Below, one piece after another: positions 38,842 to 51,437 of a stretch of DNA of 64,000 nt. The position numbers and the translations under genes are program-made. Position 1 is the first letter of the stretch. Every line of letters begins with the position of its first letter. This stretch comes from Tetrahymena elliotti 4EA (Eukaryota > Ciliophora > Oligohymenophorea > Hymenostomatida > Tetrahymenidae). The notes beneath the pieces are model-generated. The model was given only the letters and a program-made list of their open reading frames with translations. It made no database searches and had not been told where the DNA came from. The stretch spans positions 255,635 through 319,634 of the forward strand of contig JH720342.1 of the NCBI GenBank assembly GCA_000231825.2, given 5' to 3'.

Positions 38842-39721
38842 AAAATATATTTATATCTCTTTATAAATTAAAGTACATCATTGAGATGAGTAAAATATTT
38901 TATCTTTTATATCAACATTTTTCTAAAATTACAAATTAATTATTTAATAAATAATATCAAAAATTTGATTAACCTTTTCAAACAAAATTTTATAAAGGTT
39001 GACTTCATCAAATTTTCACTAATAAAATTTAGATGATATTAAAATCAAAACCTAAGAAATAAAATTTGTTTGACTCTTAAATAAGAAGAAAAAAAATCGA
39101 TTAATATATGGAAGAATAAGTGGTTGAGAATTTTGCTCAAAATCACATTAGTTCTAAAATTAGTAAAGATAAGAATATTTAAACAAGTTTAATCTTTCCA
39201 CTTATTATGTCAATATCAAACATTTTTTAAATCATGATTAAATAGGAAAGATTAAAATAGGCACAATTTTTAGCAAAATAGAAATAACTTTTTCCTACAA
39301 AGGATAGTTTGAAATTGATAATATAATATTAAAGAAATATTTTTATAAGTCAGGAAAGAGAAATTATGGTTACAACTTTTTTAGAATTTTTAATTTTTCT
39401 AAACCATTTACCATTTATTTGTAAATTCTGATAAATCGAAAAAAGAAAAAAGAAACAAATAAATTCTTTAATAATATTAATAATTAATTACGATATTCAA
39501 TTTGTTCATCTGTAGTTACTTTTGAAAACTAACCCAATTTTTATGATAAATAACAATAAAAAGAGTTAACAATAATAGAAAAATGATAAATTTTAATTAA
39601 AAGAGATTTTGGATTTTTTTTAAAAGGTTTAAATAATATTCTATTTGGTTTATCTGTTTTGTTTATATGACATGATGTTTTATATACTTTAGCATTAACT
39701 ATGTTAAATTATTTTATAATT
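38842..39721. other. A+T-rich region with one small open frame
   Basis: No LRR exon is visible right of the gap. The only candidate gene is the 107-aa frame at 39108. The rest is A+T-rich and uninformative. Confidence 0.4.
39108..39431 (+). CDS. small hypothetical protein, possible family fragment
   Basis: A frame of 108 codons in the ciliate code, from ATG to the TGA at 39429-39431, starting MEEQVVENFAQNHISSKISK. The segment SLKLIIQYQRNIF resembles the LQKLIxYRxxIL element near the C-terminus of the GRxNY/TFDGF family, so this may be a decayed fragment of that family rather than an independent gene. It has no other recognisable feature. Confidence 0.3.
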
Positions 39722-39793
39722 AGCAGGGTGGCGAAGTGGAATCGCGTTGGGCTCATAACTCAAAGGTCGGAGGATCGAAACCTCTCTCTGCTA
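39722..39793 (+). tRNA. initiator tRNA-Met (anticodon CAT)
   Basis: 72 nt, beginning AGCAG and ending CTGCTA. The anticodon loop is CTCATAA (CAT). The A1-T72 pair and ATCGAAA in the T loop, where elongator tRNAs have TTC, are hallmarks of eukaryotic initiator tRNA. A T-run follows as the polymerase III terminator. Confidence 0.93.
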
Positions 39794-40417
39794 AATTTTT
39801 ATTTTATTTTAAATTTTTGAATTATTACTTGATTTGCTAAAATATTAAATCATACTTTTTTACTGATTATTAATGAAAATAAGAAAGCATTTAAAATAAT
39901 TAATTGATTTAAAGTAAAATGCTTTTTTTAAGATTCGAGTATCTTTTGGAGATTTATAGATCAAATATATATGTAATTTTAATATATATGTTAAAAAAAG
40001 TATATTAATTTAATATTTTTATTAATATTATAAAGTATGTTTAAAGAAGTATGGCTATTTTTTCAGTGTATCATAGAAATAAAAATCTTATCAAATAGAA
40101 TGGATTCATCTGAAAGAGTTTTTAAATATGGAATGTTTTTTAGTGTTTATAATAATCATTTTTACTAATTTCATATATAAGGAAGGAATTAGTAACTTTG
40201 ATTGACTAACTAACTAGTTTGACTGCTTGCAAGGAATGTGTGTATTAGATTCATTTTAAGATATAAATTTTATTAAATTGTTTTGATGATTTCTGATGTG
40301 GCTATCAAATATTTCTTTTTTAAATTTATTGACAGGAATTCAAATAAGAAAGTATTTATTTGTTTAGATAGGTTTTTTTTGTTTGATTTAATGAAAGAGG
40401 AATAATCATTAAGAGTT
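39794..40417. other. intergenic, nothing recognised
   Basis: Between the initiator tRNA and the stop of the minus-strand gene at 40418. The minus-strand frame at 40273-40539 overlaps the last exon of that gene in another frame and is not preferred, although part of it could belong to an alternative 3' end. Confidence 0.4.
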
Positions 40418-42095
40418 TCACAGGAAAAAGATATAAATAGAAAATAATCCAAGAGCAAGTATTTGGTATTTTTGGTTGTAGAAGATGTTTTTATTAAAAA
40501 GGTCTTATTTTTTCTTTTCTTCATCACAAACCCAGCCATTGTTTATTTCCTTCAGATAAGAAGAGGCTTAGTTAAAGGCAGAATAAAGGGCGTTTCTTTA
40601 TTCTTTTGAGACATTTAATTATTATATGTTTTAGTAAATTTTTTAATTAGTATCATCTGTTTCTTCTTCTGAAATAAGAGGAGATTAAACAATTGTTGCC
40701 TCAAGATTACTGATACCATATGTATAGTTATTATCCTTGGTATCTTCATGAGATTAAATTGATTCAATAGTGTTAGATGATCCAATTTTTTCATTATCAT
40801 TCTATTTGTTATTATTTATCTGTTAATCTTTATCATTGTGATCACTATCAGAAGTAAAACTCAAATTTTAAAGGCTTTCATTTGATTTAGCAACATTTTC
40901 TTATTGAGTTTGAGGGATTTAAATCTTTGATTTATCTTGTTCTAATAATTTAAAAAAACATATGTAAATCATTAAAAAAATGGGTGTTATTTATTTTGGT
41001 AAATTTCCTTAGAGATGTTGGATTGATTATCAACTGGTTCAATGTGAATGAATAATTGATATTATGTCTATATATGTTAAATAATTGTTTACATTCATTG
41101 ATGTCCTACTACTCCTACTCTTTGTATATGATCTCGTATTCGTTTGCCTCATCATTATTGAGCAAATCACTGACAATAGTAACTGATTCATCATTTCTTA
41201 AAATATTTAATGAGTTTTCTTTAGCCTATTCTGAATTAAATCCTACTTACCATGTGTCTTGATTAATCTATAAAAAATATATAAATTGAAAAGGTTTTAA
41301 TGTGATGGAAAATTACATAAATGATAGAAACGGGATCTTATTCAGAGAGCTTTTATTAAATATGATTTTTCTGTTAGCTTTATTCTCCTTGGAAAGAATG
41401 GAGTCTAATTTCAATTTAAAACATATTTGCTTGATCAGGAAGGAATGAACGAATGAATATTAACTTGAATTAGTAAGTTTTAGAGTTTGTTTTCTTTTTT
41501 ATTCAGAAAATTAATTGATTAATAAATAGATTGTAATTTTTAGTGATAGAATTTCTTTCTTTTTAATCACTAAAATTTGCGCACTAACAAATCTCTTTTG
41601 GTGAGCCTACTATCTTGCATTCAAAAGGTGGTTATTGCTAGCTCTCATAAAATTTTTGGAAACATCATCTCTGAATGAATGAATGCAAGCAAATAAATAT
41701 AAAGACAATTTCAAAATTTAGTATGAAATTTTGCATGATAAATAGAAATTTAATATCTGATCTAAGTGATTATTCATCGATCTCATTTCTAAATTTAAAT
41801 TTCTATTCATTATTTCATTGTCAGAATCAGTTTTTCATTATTTTTTTGTTTGCGAATACAGAGAAATACCTTAAAATAGTATCGTTTTAGCCTGTAACAA
41901 AGAAAATTTCTAGCCAATTTTCTATAAAAACGATGATCTCTTTTCTGATAAATTTCTATTTTAAAATTCATTGTTTTATCAATCTATTTTAAATTTATTT
42001 ATTGAGGGAGCCTTTACATCATAATTGACTTCTTTTCTAATTCAATTGAGTCATAAATAGAGTTTTAACTGCCTATCACTATTTACTGGCCTATA
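40418..42095 (-). CDS. unrecognised multi-exon gene
   Basis: The last two exons are well supported: 41267-41093 (INQDTWQVGFNSEQ... to DINE) spliced through GTAAACAA to 40941-40418 (QDKSKIQIPQTQQENV...), ending in TGA. The joint is in phase across a 151-bp intron. The protein part is acidic and N/Q/S-rich (SHEDTKDNNYTYG), with a hydrophobic end (ILALGLFSIYIFFL). Further upstream, coding-like blocks occur at about 41655-41540 (NFMRASNNHLLNARQQ), 41835-41770 (NLNLEMRSMNNHLDQ) and 42095-41915 (a basic stretch, KRDHRFYRKLARNF), but their splicing is not resolved. No family is recognised. A hydrophobic C-terminal tail might be a membrane anchor, if the frame there is right. Confidence 0.5.
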
Positions 42096-43223
42096 TATAA
42101 TACCCATTCATTATTTTATCATTTTAATTATTTGGATTCTTCTTCTTGAGTTTTCTTTTACCGGAAAAATTTATCTTGATTCAATTTTTATCATTAAAAT
42201 TTTTTTCTGCCATATTCTATGACTATTATCTAAAGATAAATGTCTATCTTGAAATCTATTTTGAATAAAATATCACAAATTAATTAAAATTATCTTTGCT
42301 TTTGAGTTTTTAATTTGAAAATAACTCGTTTTTGGTAATTAAAATATTTGAAAATAATTTTTGCATAAATAAATAAATAATAATAAATCTCTAAAAAATA
42401 ATTATTAGGGCTCGACGTAAAATCGTATGAATTTGAAAATATGGCATACTGTTAAATTTATTTAGAACCATATGGTCAGTTATTCATTATACAGTAAAAT
42501 TTTTTTGGAAAAACCGTATCATATGGTTATTCGGTTTATTAGTCATACTGTCACCCCTAATAATTCTGTATTCATTTCCAATTTAAATTAAAAACTTCAA
42601 TAATTATTTAAAGATAATCTTTTTTAAATATTTTCCAAGAATTTAAAATTAATTCTGCTTGAGCTTGATAAAGTTAACATTTCTTGCTCAATAAACAATC
42701 TATTGTTATATTATTATTATTATTTGTAGAAATTATTTACAATTAATTATTAAATTTAGAAGGTATTGAACTTAAAGTTCTTGAAAATATTAATTTGCTA
42801 TTTCCTTAGAATTTTTAATTTTATTTGACTTAAAAATTAATAGAAAATTCAGCTCCGCCATAAAATTTTGAAGGACAAAAATTTGTATGAAAAACTAACT
42901 AACTAAATAGAAAAAAATTAAAATCATTAATACTATTAAATAAAATCTACTTTAAATAATTATTTTTTAATATATTAAATTTAGATAAATTCTTTTTGAT
43001 AGAATTTGCTAGAATAATTTTTACAAAAATGTAAATTAAATTGGTGTATTGCCAAATAGTCACATTTTTCATTACAAGTATGATAGATGAAGACCAAGTA
43101 ATGAATGATTCAATTAGATAAGCGAATTAATTTTTGTGTGGATTTTAGATAGAATATTTATTAATCAAAATTTAATTGAAATTCATCAATAATCAATAGA
43201 TAAGAATAATTATTAATTATTAC
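42096..43223. other. intergenic with a hAT-like MITE
   Basis: Separates the minus-strand gene from the tandem family copies. It holds the element at 42406-42559 and the left part of a 2.3-kb duplicated block (from about 42900). Nothing else recognised. Confidence 0.5.
42406..42559. mobile_element. hAT-like MITE with 8-bp target duplication
   Basis: Starts TAGGGCTCGACG and ends with CACCCCTA, giving terminal inverted repeats of the TAGGG class. The 8 bp before it (ATAATTAT) and after it (ATAATTCT) match at seven positions, as expected for a hAT target-site duplication. The 154-bp body holds internal ATATGGT/ACCATAT inverted repeats and no coding sequence. Confidence 0.65.
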
Positions 43224-44630
43224 ATGATTACTTCAAAAGAATAAAAAGAATTAGTAGAAAATGATTTTTTGGATAATAAAAAATAAAACTCATTAAGAGA
43301 GGACTAGAGAGTGATATATTTTAAAAATTGCGAAATGAATAGGTGTGTTTAGAATTAAAATAATTAATAGCTAAATGATGAGTTTTAAATGGAGGATGAA
43401 GTTTAAAAATAATATTAGAATAAAATATCAAAAAAATGCTAAAAGAAAAAGAAAAAACCCTAAGTTTACATTAAGAAGAACAAAAATGCTTCTAAAATAA
43501 AAGAAAATAGAAACAAAAAATTTAATATTTTAGATGTTATAGATAAAGTATGCTAAGATGAAACTATCAGATTAGCTTTTGGAATATAGATTTAAAAAGA
43601 TGGAATAATTAGGTATAGTTACTCTGTGAGTCATTTTAGTTTCGGTTTTTATTTCTATCGTAATGATTGTGTTAATTATATGAAAGAAAATTCTTTAATT
43701 GAAATAGATTTATCAGTTAACTCAAATAAACCTAAATCAACTGTCAAACAGGCTATTTCTTTCATTTCTCATACTTCTTGTAAAAAAATATAGTAGGTTA
43801 AGCTAATATTATAAAGATGCGATGAGTTAAAAGAAAACGAATTCAGATAAATGTTTATAAATAATATAAATAGCTGCTTTTAATATGAGCAAAAAACTCA
43901 TTAATTTATAGATTCTTGCAAAGAATATATTTCTGAATATTCATATTAAAATCCAACATAGATATATTAATATGCTATAGGAAGAGTTAATTACGATTTA
44001 GAAGACATATAAATTGTCAAATTAGGATATTCAAAATCTTTTCTAGATTTTATAGGAATTGATGTACAGAATTTTACTAATATCTTATTAAGACATTAAA
44101 AAATTGATCTAATACCTGATAAAGAAGAAATTATGGAACACAGTCTTCAGGGTCTTTATTTTTCATTAAGTTCCTAACAAGAATTAAAATATGATTGTTC
44201 AATAGTTACATTTGATGGATTTCGGCTTCGAGTAAGTCTCAAAAAGAGATGGGTCTAACCTTCCTATTAATCAAGACAAATGAATGTTTTTTTAAAAGAG
44301 TTATTTTTATCTATTTCAGAAATAGATATTAATGTTGAGGATCTCTAAAATTTAATTATTTACAGATAGAATATTTTAAATGGCACATTAACATTTGATG
44401 AATACATACAAAAAGAGCTTTCTTTTGCTTTTGAAGATGTTGAGTACTCTGTACTTTCTCAATCTTTCTTAGAAAAATATTATTCAAACAATATCAGCTA
44501 GCTAAAACAAATCTAATAAAAATATGAACAAGATAATCAATTTAAAGTCTTAAAATAATGTGATTATAAATATATTGATGACACTAATAATTTATTTATT
44601 AACAAAATCTAGATAATTTCATTGCAGTGA
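43224..44630 (+). CDS. GRxNY/TFDGF-family protein, member 2
   Basis: Intronless, 469 codons, ATG 43224 to TGA 44628-44630. The N-terminal 130 residues are Q/N/K-rich with a basic patch (KKCQKKKKKPQVYIKKNK). The conserved core then begins (RLAFGIQIQKDGIIRYSY), followed by AIGRVNY and DIQIVKLGYSKSFLDF, LLRHQKIDLI, VTFDGFRLRVSLKKRW (about residue 328) and YIQKELSFAFEDVEYSVLSQ with FLEKYY. There are no membrane segments. The frame also stays open upstream to an ATG at 43080, but the start at 43224 agrees with the tandem copy at 45561. This copy and the next are near-identical over the whole gene. The function is unknown. Confidence 0.85.
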
Positions 44631-45560
44631 CAGTTTATATGATAATACTGATTAATTTTCTACTATATTTTTATCACTATTAAAAATTTGTTTTTCCCTT
44701 ATCTATTAAATCAATACATAATTATTAAGATCATATATTTACTTTAAAAATGTGGCATTTTAAATTTAAAATTTTGTGTATTCATTCAGTTTTTTTTAAA
44801 CCTCAAATTAAATTATTTTGAAACAATTAAAAATAAAATACAGTAAATTCTCATAAATTAAGGTGAATTAAATTAAACATAATTTTTGACTAAAGTTGAG
44901 AAAATTCTAATAAAATTATTAATAATAAATTTTATGGTTTGAATATCATTATTTAAAATAAAACAGGTATTTAAAATTAAAAATTTTTATTTTATTTGGT
45001 TAACAATTTACAAAAATATAATTTATTTTTTAAGGATTAATAAGAAATTTCACCATAAAAACTAATTAAATAAAAAGATAATCAAAAATATTAAAATGAG
45101 AATTAATATTATTAGTGTTTTAATTAGTCAATAGTTATTTTTAGTCCTCTTGTTAATTTGAATCTATTTAGAAGATGTATTTTTTAACTTTGTTTTGAGT
45201 TTTATGTATAAAAAAAAACATCCTTCATTTAGATTATTACTATCAGCTTAATTAGCTCAAATATTAGGAATAGAAAAAATAAAAATCTAGTTTAAATAAT
45301 TATTATTGAATAAATTAAATTTATCAAAATTCATTAGATTTTGGCAGAATAATTTTAAGAAAAAATTTAAATAAAAACTTGGTTTATCGCAAAACAATCA
45401 ATCAGATTTTTTATGATAAATAATATTTATGAAGACTAAATAATAATTTAATTAGATAAACTAATTGATTTTATGGATTTTAGATAATTAATTAATATTT
45501 AATAATCAAAATTTCATTGATATTTTTTAATAATCGATAATGAATAATTATTATTATTAT
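44631..45560. other. intergenic within the tandem duplication
   Basis: Spacer between family members 2 and 3. Its right half is homologous to the DNA in front of member 2, and its left half to the DNA after member 3, as expected for a 2.3-kb tandem duplication. No separate gene. Confidence 0.7.
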
Positions 45561-46964
45561 ATGATGAATTCAAAAGAATAAAAAGAATAAGAAGAAAATG
45601 ATTTTGTTAATAATAAAAAGCAAAACTCATAAAGGGAGGACTATGTTGCAGTAAATTTTATAAGTTTTGAAATGAACTGTTGTGAATAGAATGATAATTT
45701 AAAATAGCTGAATAATGAGTTTTAAATCGAGGAAGAAGTTTGCAAATAATAGTAGAATAAAATATTCAAAAAATGCTAAAAGAAAAAGAAATAACTCTAA
45801 ATTAATAATAAGAAGAATAAATAAATTTGTAAAATAAAAGAAAATAAATGCAAAAAATATACTATTTTAGATGTTTTAGGTAAAGTATGCGAAGATGAAA
45901 CTATAAGATTAGCTTTTGGGATATAGATTTAAAAAGATGGAATAATTAGGTATAGTTACTCTGTGAGTCATTTTAGTTTCGGTTTTTCTTTCTATAATTA
46001 CATTAGTGTTAATTATATGAAATAAAGTTCTTTAATAGAAATAGATTTATCTGTTGACTTAAAAAAACCTAAATCAACTGTCAAGCAGGCTATTTCTTTC
46101 ATTTCTCATACTCCTTGTAAAAAAATGTAGTAGGCTTAACAAGCGTTGTAAAGATATGATGAGATAAAAGAAAATGAATTTAGATAAATGTTTATTAATA
46201 ATATAAATAGCTACTCTTAATATGAGTAAAAAACATGTTAATTCATAGAATCTTGCAAAGAATATATTTCTGAATATTCATATTAAAATCCAACATAGAT
46301 ATATTAATATGCGATAGGAAGAGTTAATTACGATTTATAAGATGTATAAATTGTCAAATTAGGATATTCAAAATCTTTTCTAGATTTAATAGGAATAGAT
46401 GTATAGAATTTTACTAATATTTTATTAAGACATTAAAAAATTGATTTAATGCCAGATAAAGAAGAAATTATGGAACATAGTCTCCAGGGTCTTTATTTTT
46501 CATTAAGTTAATAACAAGAATTAGAATATGATTGTTCAATAGTTACATTTGATGGATTTCCACTTAGAGTGAGTCTCAAAAAGAGATGGGTCTAACCTTC
46601 CTGTTAATCAAGACAAATGAATGTTTTTGTAAAAGAGTTATTTTTATCTATTTCAGAAATAGATATTAATGTTGAGGATCTCTAAAATTTAATTATATAC
46701 AGATAGAATATTTTAAATGGCACATTATCATTTGATGAATACATACAAAAAGAATTATCTTTTACTTTTGAAGATGTTGAGTACTCTGTACTATCTTAAT
46801 CTTTCATAGAAAAATATTATTCAAACAATATCATCTAGCTAAAAAAAATTTAATAAAAATATGAACAAAATAATCAATGTAAAGCTTTAAAATAATGCGA
46901 TTATAAATGCATTGATACTAATCATTTATTTATTAACAAAATTTAGATAATTTCATCTTAGTGA
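45561..46964 (+). CDS. GRxNY/TFDGF-family protein, member 3 (tandem copy of member 2)
   Basis: Intronless, 468 codons, ATG 45561 to TGA 46962-46964. Alignment with member 2 is nearly gap-free. Most differences are single substitutions, and several Gln codons have switched between CAA and TAA or TAG, showing that TAA and TAG are sense codons under selection. Diagnostic motifs are kept: AIGRVNY, VKLGYSKSFLDL, VTFDGFPLRVSLKKRW, FEDVEYSVLSQSF and EKYY. Divergence is concentrated in the N-terminal Q/N/K-rich segment. Likely a recent duplicate, both copies apparently intact. Confidence 0.85.
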
Positions 46965-48118
46965 CAGTTTTTATGATAATATAATAAATAATTATTAAGA
47001 TCATATTTTTACTTTAAAAATGTGGAATTTAAAAATTAAGTGTATTTCATTCAGTTTTTTTTAAACCTCAAATTAAATTATTTCGAAACAATTAAAAATA
47101 AAATATTTCAATCAAAAAGAAAAACTAAATTATTTAGGAACCAATTTTTTCAGACATTTTTAATTTATCATACTATTTCGACGAATTTTATATTCAAAAA
47201 TATAGAGTTTAGGATGTAATTATTTTTGATATAAACATATTTTGATTTAAATACTGTTTTATTAACAATTCAACTTTTATCAATTCAAATATTACATTTT
47301 TCATTTACTTTTAGCTTTTTAGTTGATATCTAAATTTATGAGGGAGGGAGGGGAGGGGTTTAAATTCTACAGTATTTTAGAACTTTAAAATTTTAATCTT
47401 AACAAAGAAGTAAAGTCTTATGCGAGTGATGTGATAAAAATTGATTTATTCGCCAAACTAATCCTAAAGTAGATAAAATAAATTAGATTTTATTTAATTT
47501 TAATAAAAATATTGATTGTGAATATTGATTTTATCTAATTTTTACCTATTTAACAGATTCTGTTTTTTTGATTCATTTTAAAAACAAAAAAATATTTTAG
47601 GAAAATTTATTTGAACCTAAATGTCTGTTACTCAAATTTTAATTTGATATTAATGAATAAAACAAAAAGAGCAATCTTTTTAGTTTGAAAACTTCATATT
47701 TAATGTTAAAGTAAAAATAGAGAAAATACATAAATACTAAATAAAAATTAGATATTTTCGAAAATTAAAATTATTTCCTTTAGTTGTTATCAGAACAAAT
47801 TATTTTTTTTAATTTGAATAAAATATAAATGATTTTATTCTTGAGAGTTAGAAATTATTTACTAAAATTTAATCAACATCTTAATAATATTAATAAATGA
47901 TAGATATATAGATAAAAAGATTAGTGAATATGAAATAAATACAAATAAAATCCAATAAAATGAACTCATAGACTAATAATCAGTGATAACAAGTCATTTT
48001 GTAATTTAATAAAGGCTTTATGGCTCGTTTTAAATATAGAGAATCCAACAAATTAATAATTAATATAAATCAATTTTTAATTAATTAATTCAAGCAATCA
48101 ATCAATAAATCAGTCAAA
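46965..48118. other. intergenic with a G-rich tract
   Basis: The start (to about 47100) belongs to the duplicated block. At 47342-47358 lies an isolated G-run tract. The rest is A+T-rich and leads to the TLDc gene promoter; no exon seen. Confidence 0.5.
47342..47358 (+). other. possible G-quadruplex motif
   Basis: GGGAGGGAGGGGAGGGG: four runs of three or four G separated by single A. Such a tract is exceptional in this A+T-rich sequence, where G-runs are otherwise confined to the MITE at 26831 and the tRNA genes. No gene-related role is evident. Confidence 0.6.
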
Positions 48119-50514
48119 ATGGGAGGAAATCCTTCAAAGAAATCTAACTTTTAAAACTGCAGTTTAACTCAGGAATAAATAGATAAAATTTATGGCAATT
48201 TTTGTGAGTTCTCTAAGCTTAAAGATGGGTATTAAAAATTTATTATTTCAAAGTCCCTTATCATTTTTAAACTCTTAATTATCTATAAATAGAAAATCAA
48301 GTACATACATTAGCTCAAAAGGTTTACAAAAAGTAGTGAAACCAAACAAAGAGTTGGGCAAAAAGATTCACTAATTTTTATCCGAGTAGTCTGTGAGCCA
48401 AACCCTAACTTTTGATACTTTCCTTTATTTTGGTAAGCAACACTTTCATATTTTTGAAGGAATAAAAGATTTGTTTTAGAATCGTTTTTATATTTTAAGA
48501 TCAATCAATAATCAAACAAATATAAAATAGTTGAGTTCTTTTTATAAGGAACATCTTTCATTAGACAAGACCTGAGATACAGAGACTACTCAATCGTTGA
48601 AATGTTTGGCTTGCTCTCCTTCTATTCCAGCCTTACCAAAAATAAACAATAGGACAAGGAATACATCAGCCGTTTAAAGATCAATTATAGAATGGGTCTT
48701 GAATTCTTTATTGTAAATCTATCTATCTATCTATCTATCTATTTTGTTAATTTTTTATCAATATTTACTCCTAAAATCAATAAAGAATATTTGCTTTTTT
48801 TATTAAAAACGGTCCTAATATTGATATAATTATAATTAGAAATCTCTACTTACTAATATTAGTCAATATAGATAATAAAAATCTAAACACTTCAATCAAA
48901 ATCTAATATTTTGATTAACGAATCCAAACCAAATCAAATACTCTTTTTTATTATAAATATTTTGTCAAAGGAGAAATTAATTTACATTTTCTATAATGAT
49001 TAAGAATATTTTCTATCTTTATAACAAATTTATTTATCATCAATTAATTTACTTTTTCAATTCATAGTATTTTTATTAGATTTATAATCTAAATACTAAA
49101 TACCAAGTCTTTTTATCATCAAAATTTTATAAATTATAAAGGAAGTTCATGGAGTTATTGGAGCTTTGAATGGAAAGTACAAATGGGACAGGGATGAATC
49201 TATCCCCAAAAAGCACAATTCATTAATTTTTGGTAAATAAAATATTTTTTTTCATTATTTTATTTTTCAACTAAAAAATGATATAATTTCAATATAAGAC
49301 ACAGAAATCATTTAAATTAAAGCTTTTTGAATTCATTTTATAGATGAAAGACTGACTGATTATTTTGTTTATATTTATTTATTAACATACAATTAGGTGA
49401 TAAATATGAAATGAGTTTCTAAGAATTCATCTCAGCTGTGACTGCTAAGCATCCTAACCTAAACAAATTGTTACTAGTCTACTTCTAGAACACTTTCTAT
49501 TATGACAAAAAATACAAAGTAAAAAAAGATGATAACTCACATCTTCCTCCAAGATAAAGTTAGTTGTTAGATCTCAATGCTTTGACAAACTTAACATTGA
49601 ATGTTGATTAGGTAATAAATTCATTTATTTATTTATTTATTTTTAAGAATAACTTAATTAATCTTTTTTTCATAAAGTTTTCTGAATTCCCATATCGTGA
49701 AGTAGTCTATGATGGAAATAAAGACAAATTTAATTTTGAATCTTTAGTTAAAGCAGTCTAAACATTTTCAAATCAAAATTTATTATTGGTTGTTAGTCAT
49801 GTAGTACCCAAAAATTAAGCAGCTGAAGAAGAAGATAGTATTCTCTAAAGAGCAAATTGGTAGATAGCAGGCAACACAGAAAGATAAACCTTTGCCGTCT
49901 TTTTGCCTAAGTATAAGAATAAATCAGAATCATTCCTGTAACTCACTCCTAACTTTTAAGTTTATCATAACAGTGGCAGAGAAAACTTCTTGAATATGGA
50001 CTAGACAGCAATAGGTACATATATATTCAATATTATTATATGAATTAAATTATTTTTTAATTAATCAATTTAGTTGTTTTGTTTGGAGAAGAATCAGAAA
50101 ATGATTTAATGCTAATTCATAATGAAATCACCTAACAAAGCTACATCAAGTCTACTTATCCTGAATTAACTTAAGGTGGCGATTAAACTAGATTAATGAA
50201 GGTAATAACTAAATTTTATTCTAAATATTCTAAAAAAATTTTATAAAAAGATTGATCAAATTGAATTGTGGGTTTTAAGTGATGAAGCTATTGATATGAC
50301 TCTTTACAATAAATCTGTTAATTAAACTGTTCTCGTTTAAGAACAAGTCATTACTGCTTAGCCTCAAGTTAACACCAGAACTATTACAACAACCACTACT
50401 ACTAATGTCTAACCTTAATAAGTAGTCATTGAAAGAAATGCTTCTCGTGAATACTACGTTACTTAAACTAACTAACAATACTACCAAACCACCTAAATTA
50501 AAGATGTTAAATGA
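48119..50514 (+). CDS. TLDc-domain protein with N-myristoylation-type start
   Basis: Seven exons, all with consistent phase: 48119-48228, 48565-48712, 49142-49232, 49397-49611, 49678-50014, 50074-50201 and 50251-50514, giving 430 aa. The protein begins MGGNPSKKS, a classic N-myristoylation signal. The N-terminal half has helical, EF-hand-like layout (LTQEQIDKIYGNFCEF, YEMSFQEFISAV) but lacks a clear calcium loop. The C-terminal half is a TLDc domain: LLLVVSH, TFAVFLPKYKNKSESF, VVLFGEES and IDQIELWVL, followed by a Q/T-rich tail. The layout resembles TLDC1/mEAK7, a lysosome-associated myristoylated TLDc protein; other TLDc proteins act in oxidative-stress protection and V-ATPase regulation. 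A membrane-associated role is inferred. Confidence 0.85.
48717..48741. repeat. (CTAT)n microsatellite in a TLDc-gene intron
   Basis: About six CTAT units just after the second exon of the TLDc gene. Confidence 0.85.
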
Positions 50515-51437
50515 AAAAGAACGTTCCATAAAATACCTCATTATTATTAACTTTGTTGATGTGTTTATTTTTATAAATTCTTTGTTCATTACAGTACCAT
50601 CAATTAAATTCAATTACCTGCATTTATCAATTAAAAAGTTTATAATTAATTTATCATTCTATCTAATTTTTCGATTTTACTTAAATCTTAATTGTATATT
50701 CTTGTTAAATTAGACCAGCTTATTATTATGAAGCTGATTCTGATAACATTTTAAAGTGTGTTGGCTTTTTAGAAATTTGTTTCTTTTGAAATTTCCTTAT
50801 TGATAATCTATGATTAATTAAAAATAAAATTATACCTACACAATATTTAATTAAAGAGAAAATAATTAACAATAATTCAGGTTTTAGTTTTTACATTTTC
50901 AAAATCAGAAAGAGTCTAGAAAAATACTAAAATGTATGGTTTTTTAACATTATTTTATCAATTCAATCTAAGTATTAATATAAGATACAATAATATTATG
51001 GTGTATGGATTTTTAAATGATTTTAATAAGTATAATACTGCAATTCCTCTATTATTCGATATTCGGAATTTTAGATTTCCTTCTATCCTGAAGGTAAATA
51101 CTGTACAAACAATAGATTGAATAGCTTACAATACTTTTTTACTTGTCCAAACTTTTTGTCCAATTTTTTGAAAATTAACAATACTGGAATTCATGAAAAA
51201 AAGCCTATTAAGAAAATTAAAATAAAGGAGATAGATCTTAATCACATTTTTTATGATTAAAAATAAGATTTATATCATCTTTTAATAATTTATAAACCAA
51301 TAAAATATAGTGGAAGTGGAAAGAAAGACTAGAAGTCAAAAAAAAACTAATTTACTAATTAATAAAAGATTACTTTTTTAATAATAAAACAAATCAGACA
51401 AAATTAGCATTAAAATAACTAAAATTTGATTGAATAA
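50515..51437. other. intergenic, convergent 3' ends
   Basis: Between the stop of the TLDc gene and the stop of family member 4 on the other strand. Short forward frames (50932-51120) are low-complexity; nothing supported. Confidence 0.5.

Noticed and set aside
37864..38871. 335-codon forward frame
   Set aside because: It is almost entirely the N-run of the assembly gap; the few real codons at each end are not coding.
50275..50713. Overlapping 112-aa minus and 94-aa plus frames
   Set aside because: They overlap the last exon of the TLDc gene in other frames; the spliced frame ending at 50514 keeps phase through seven exons.
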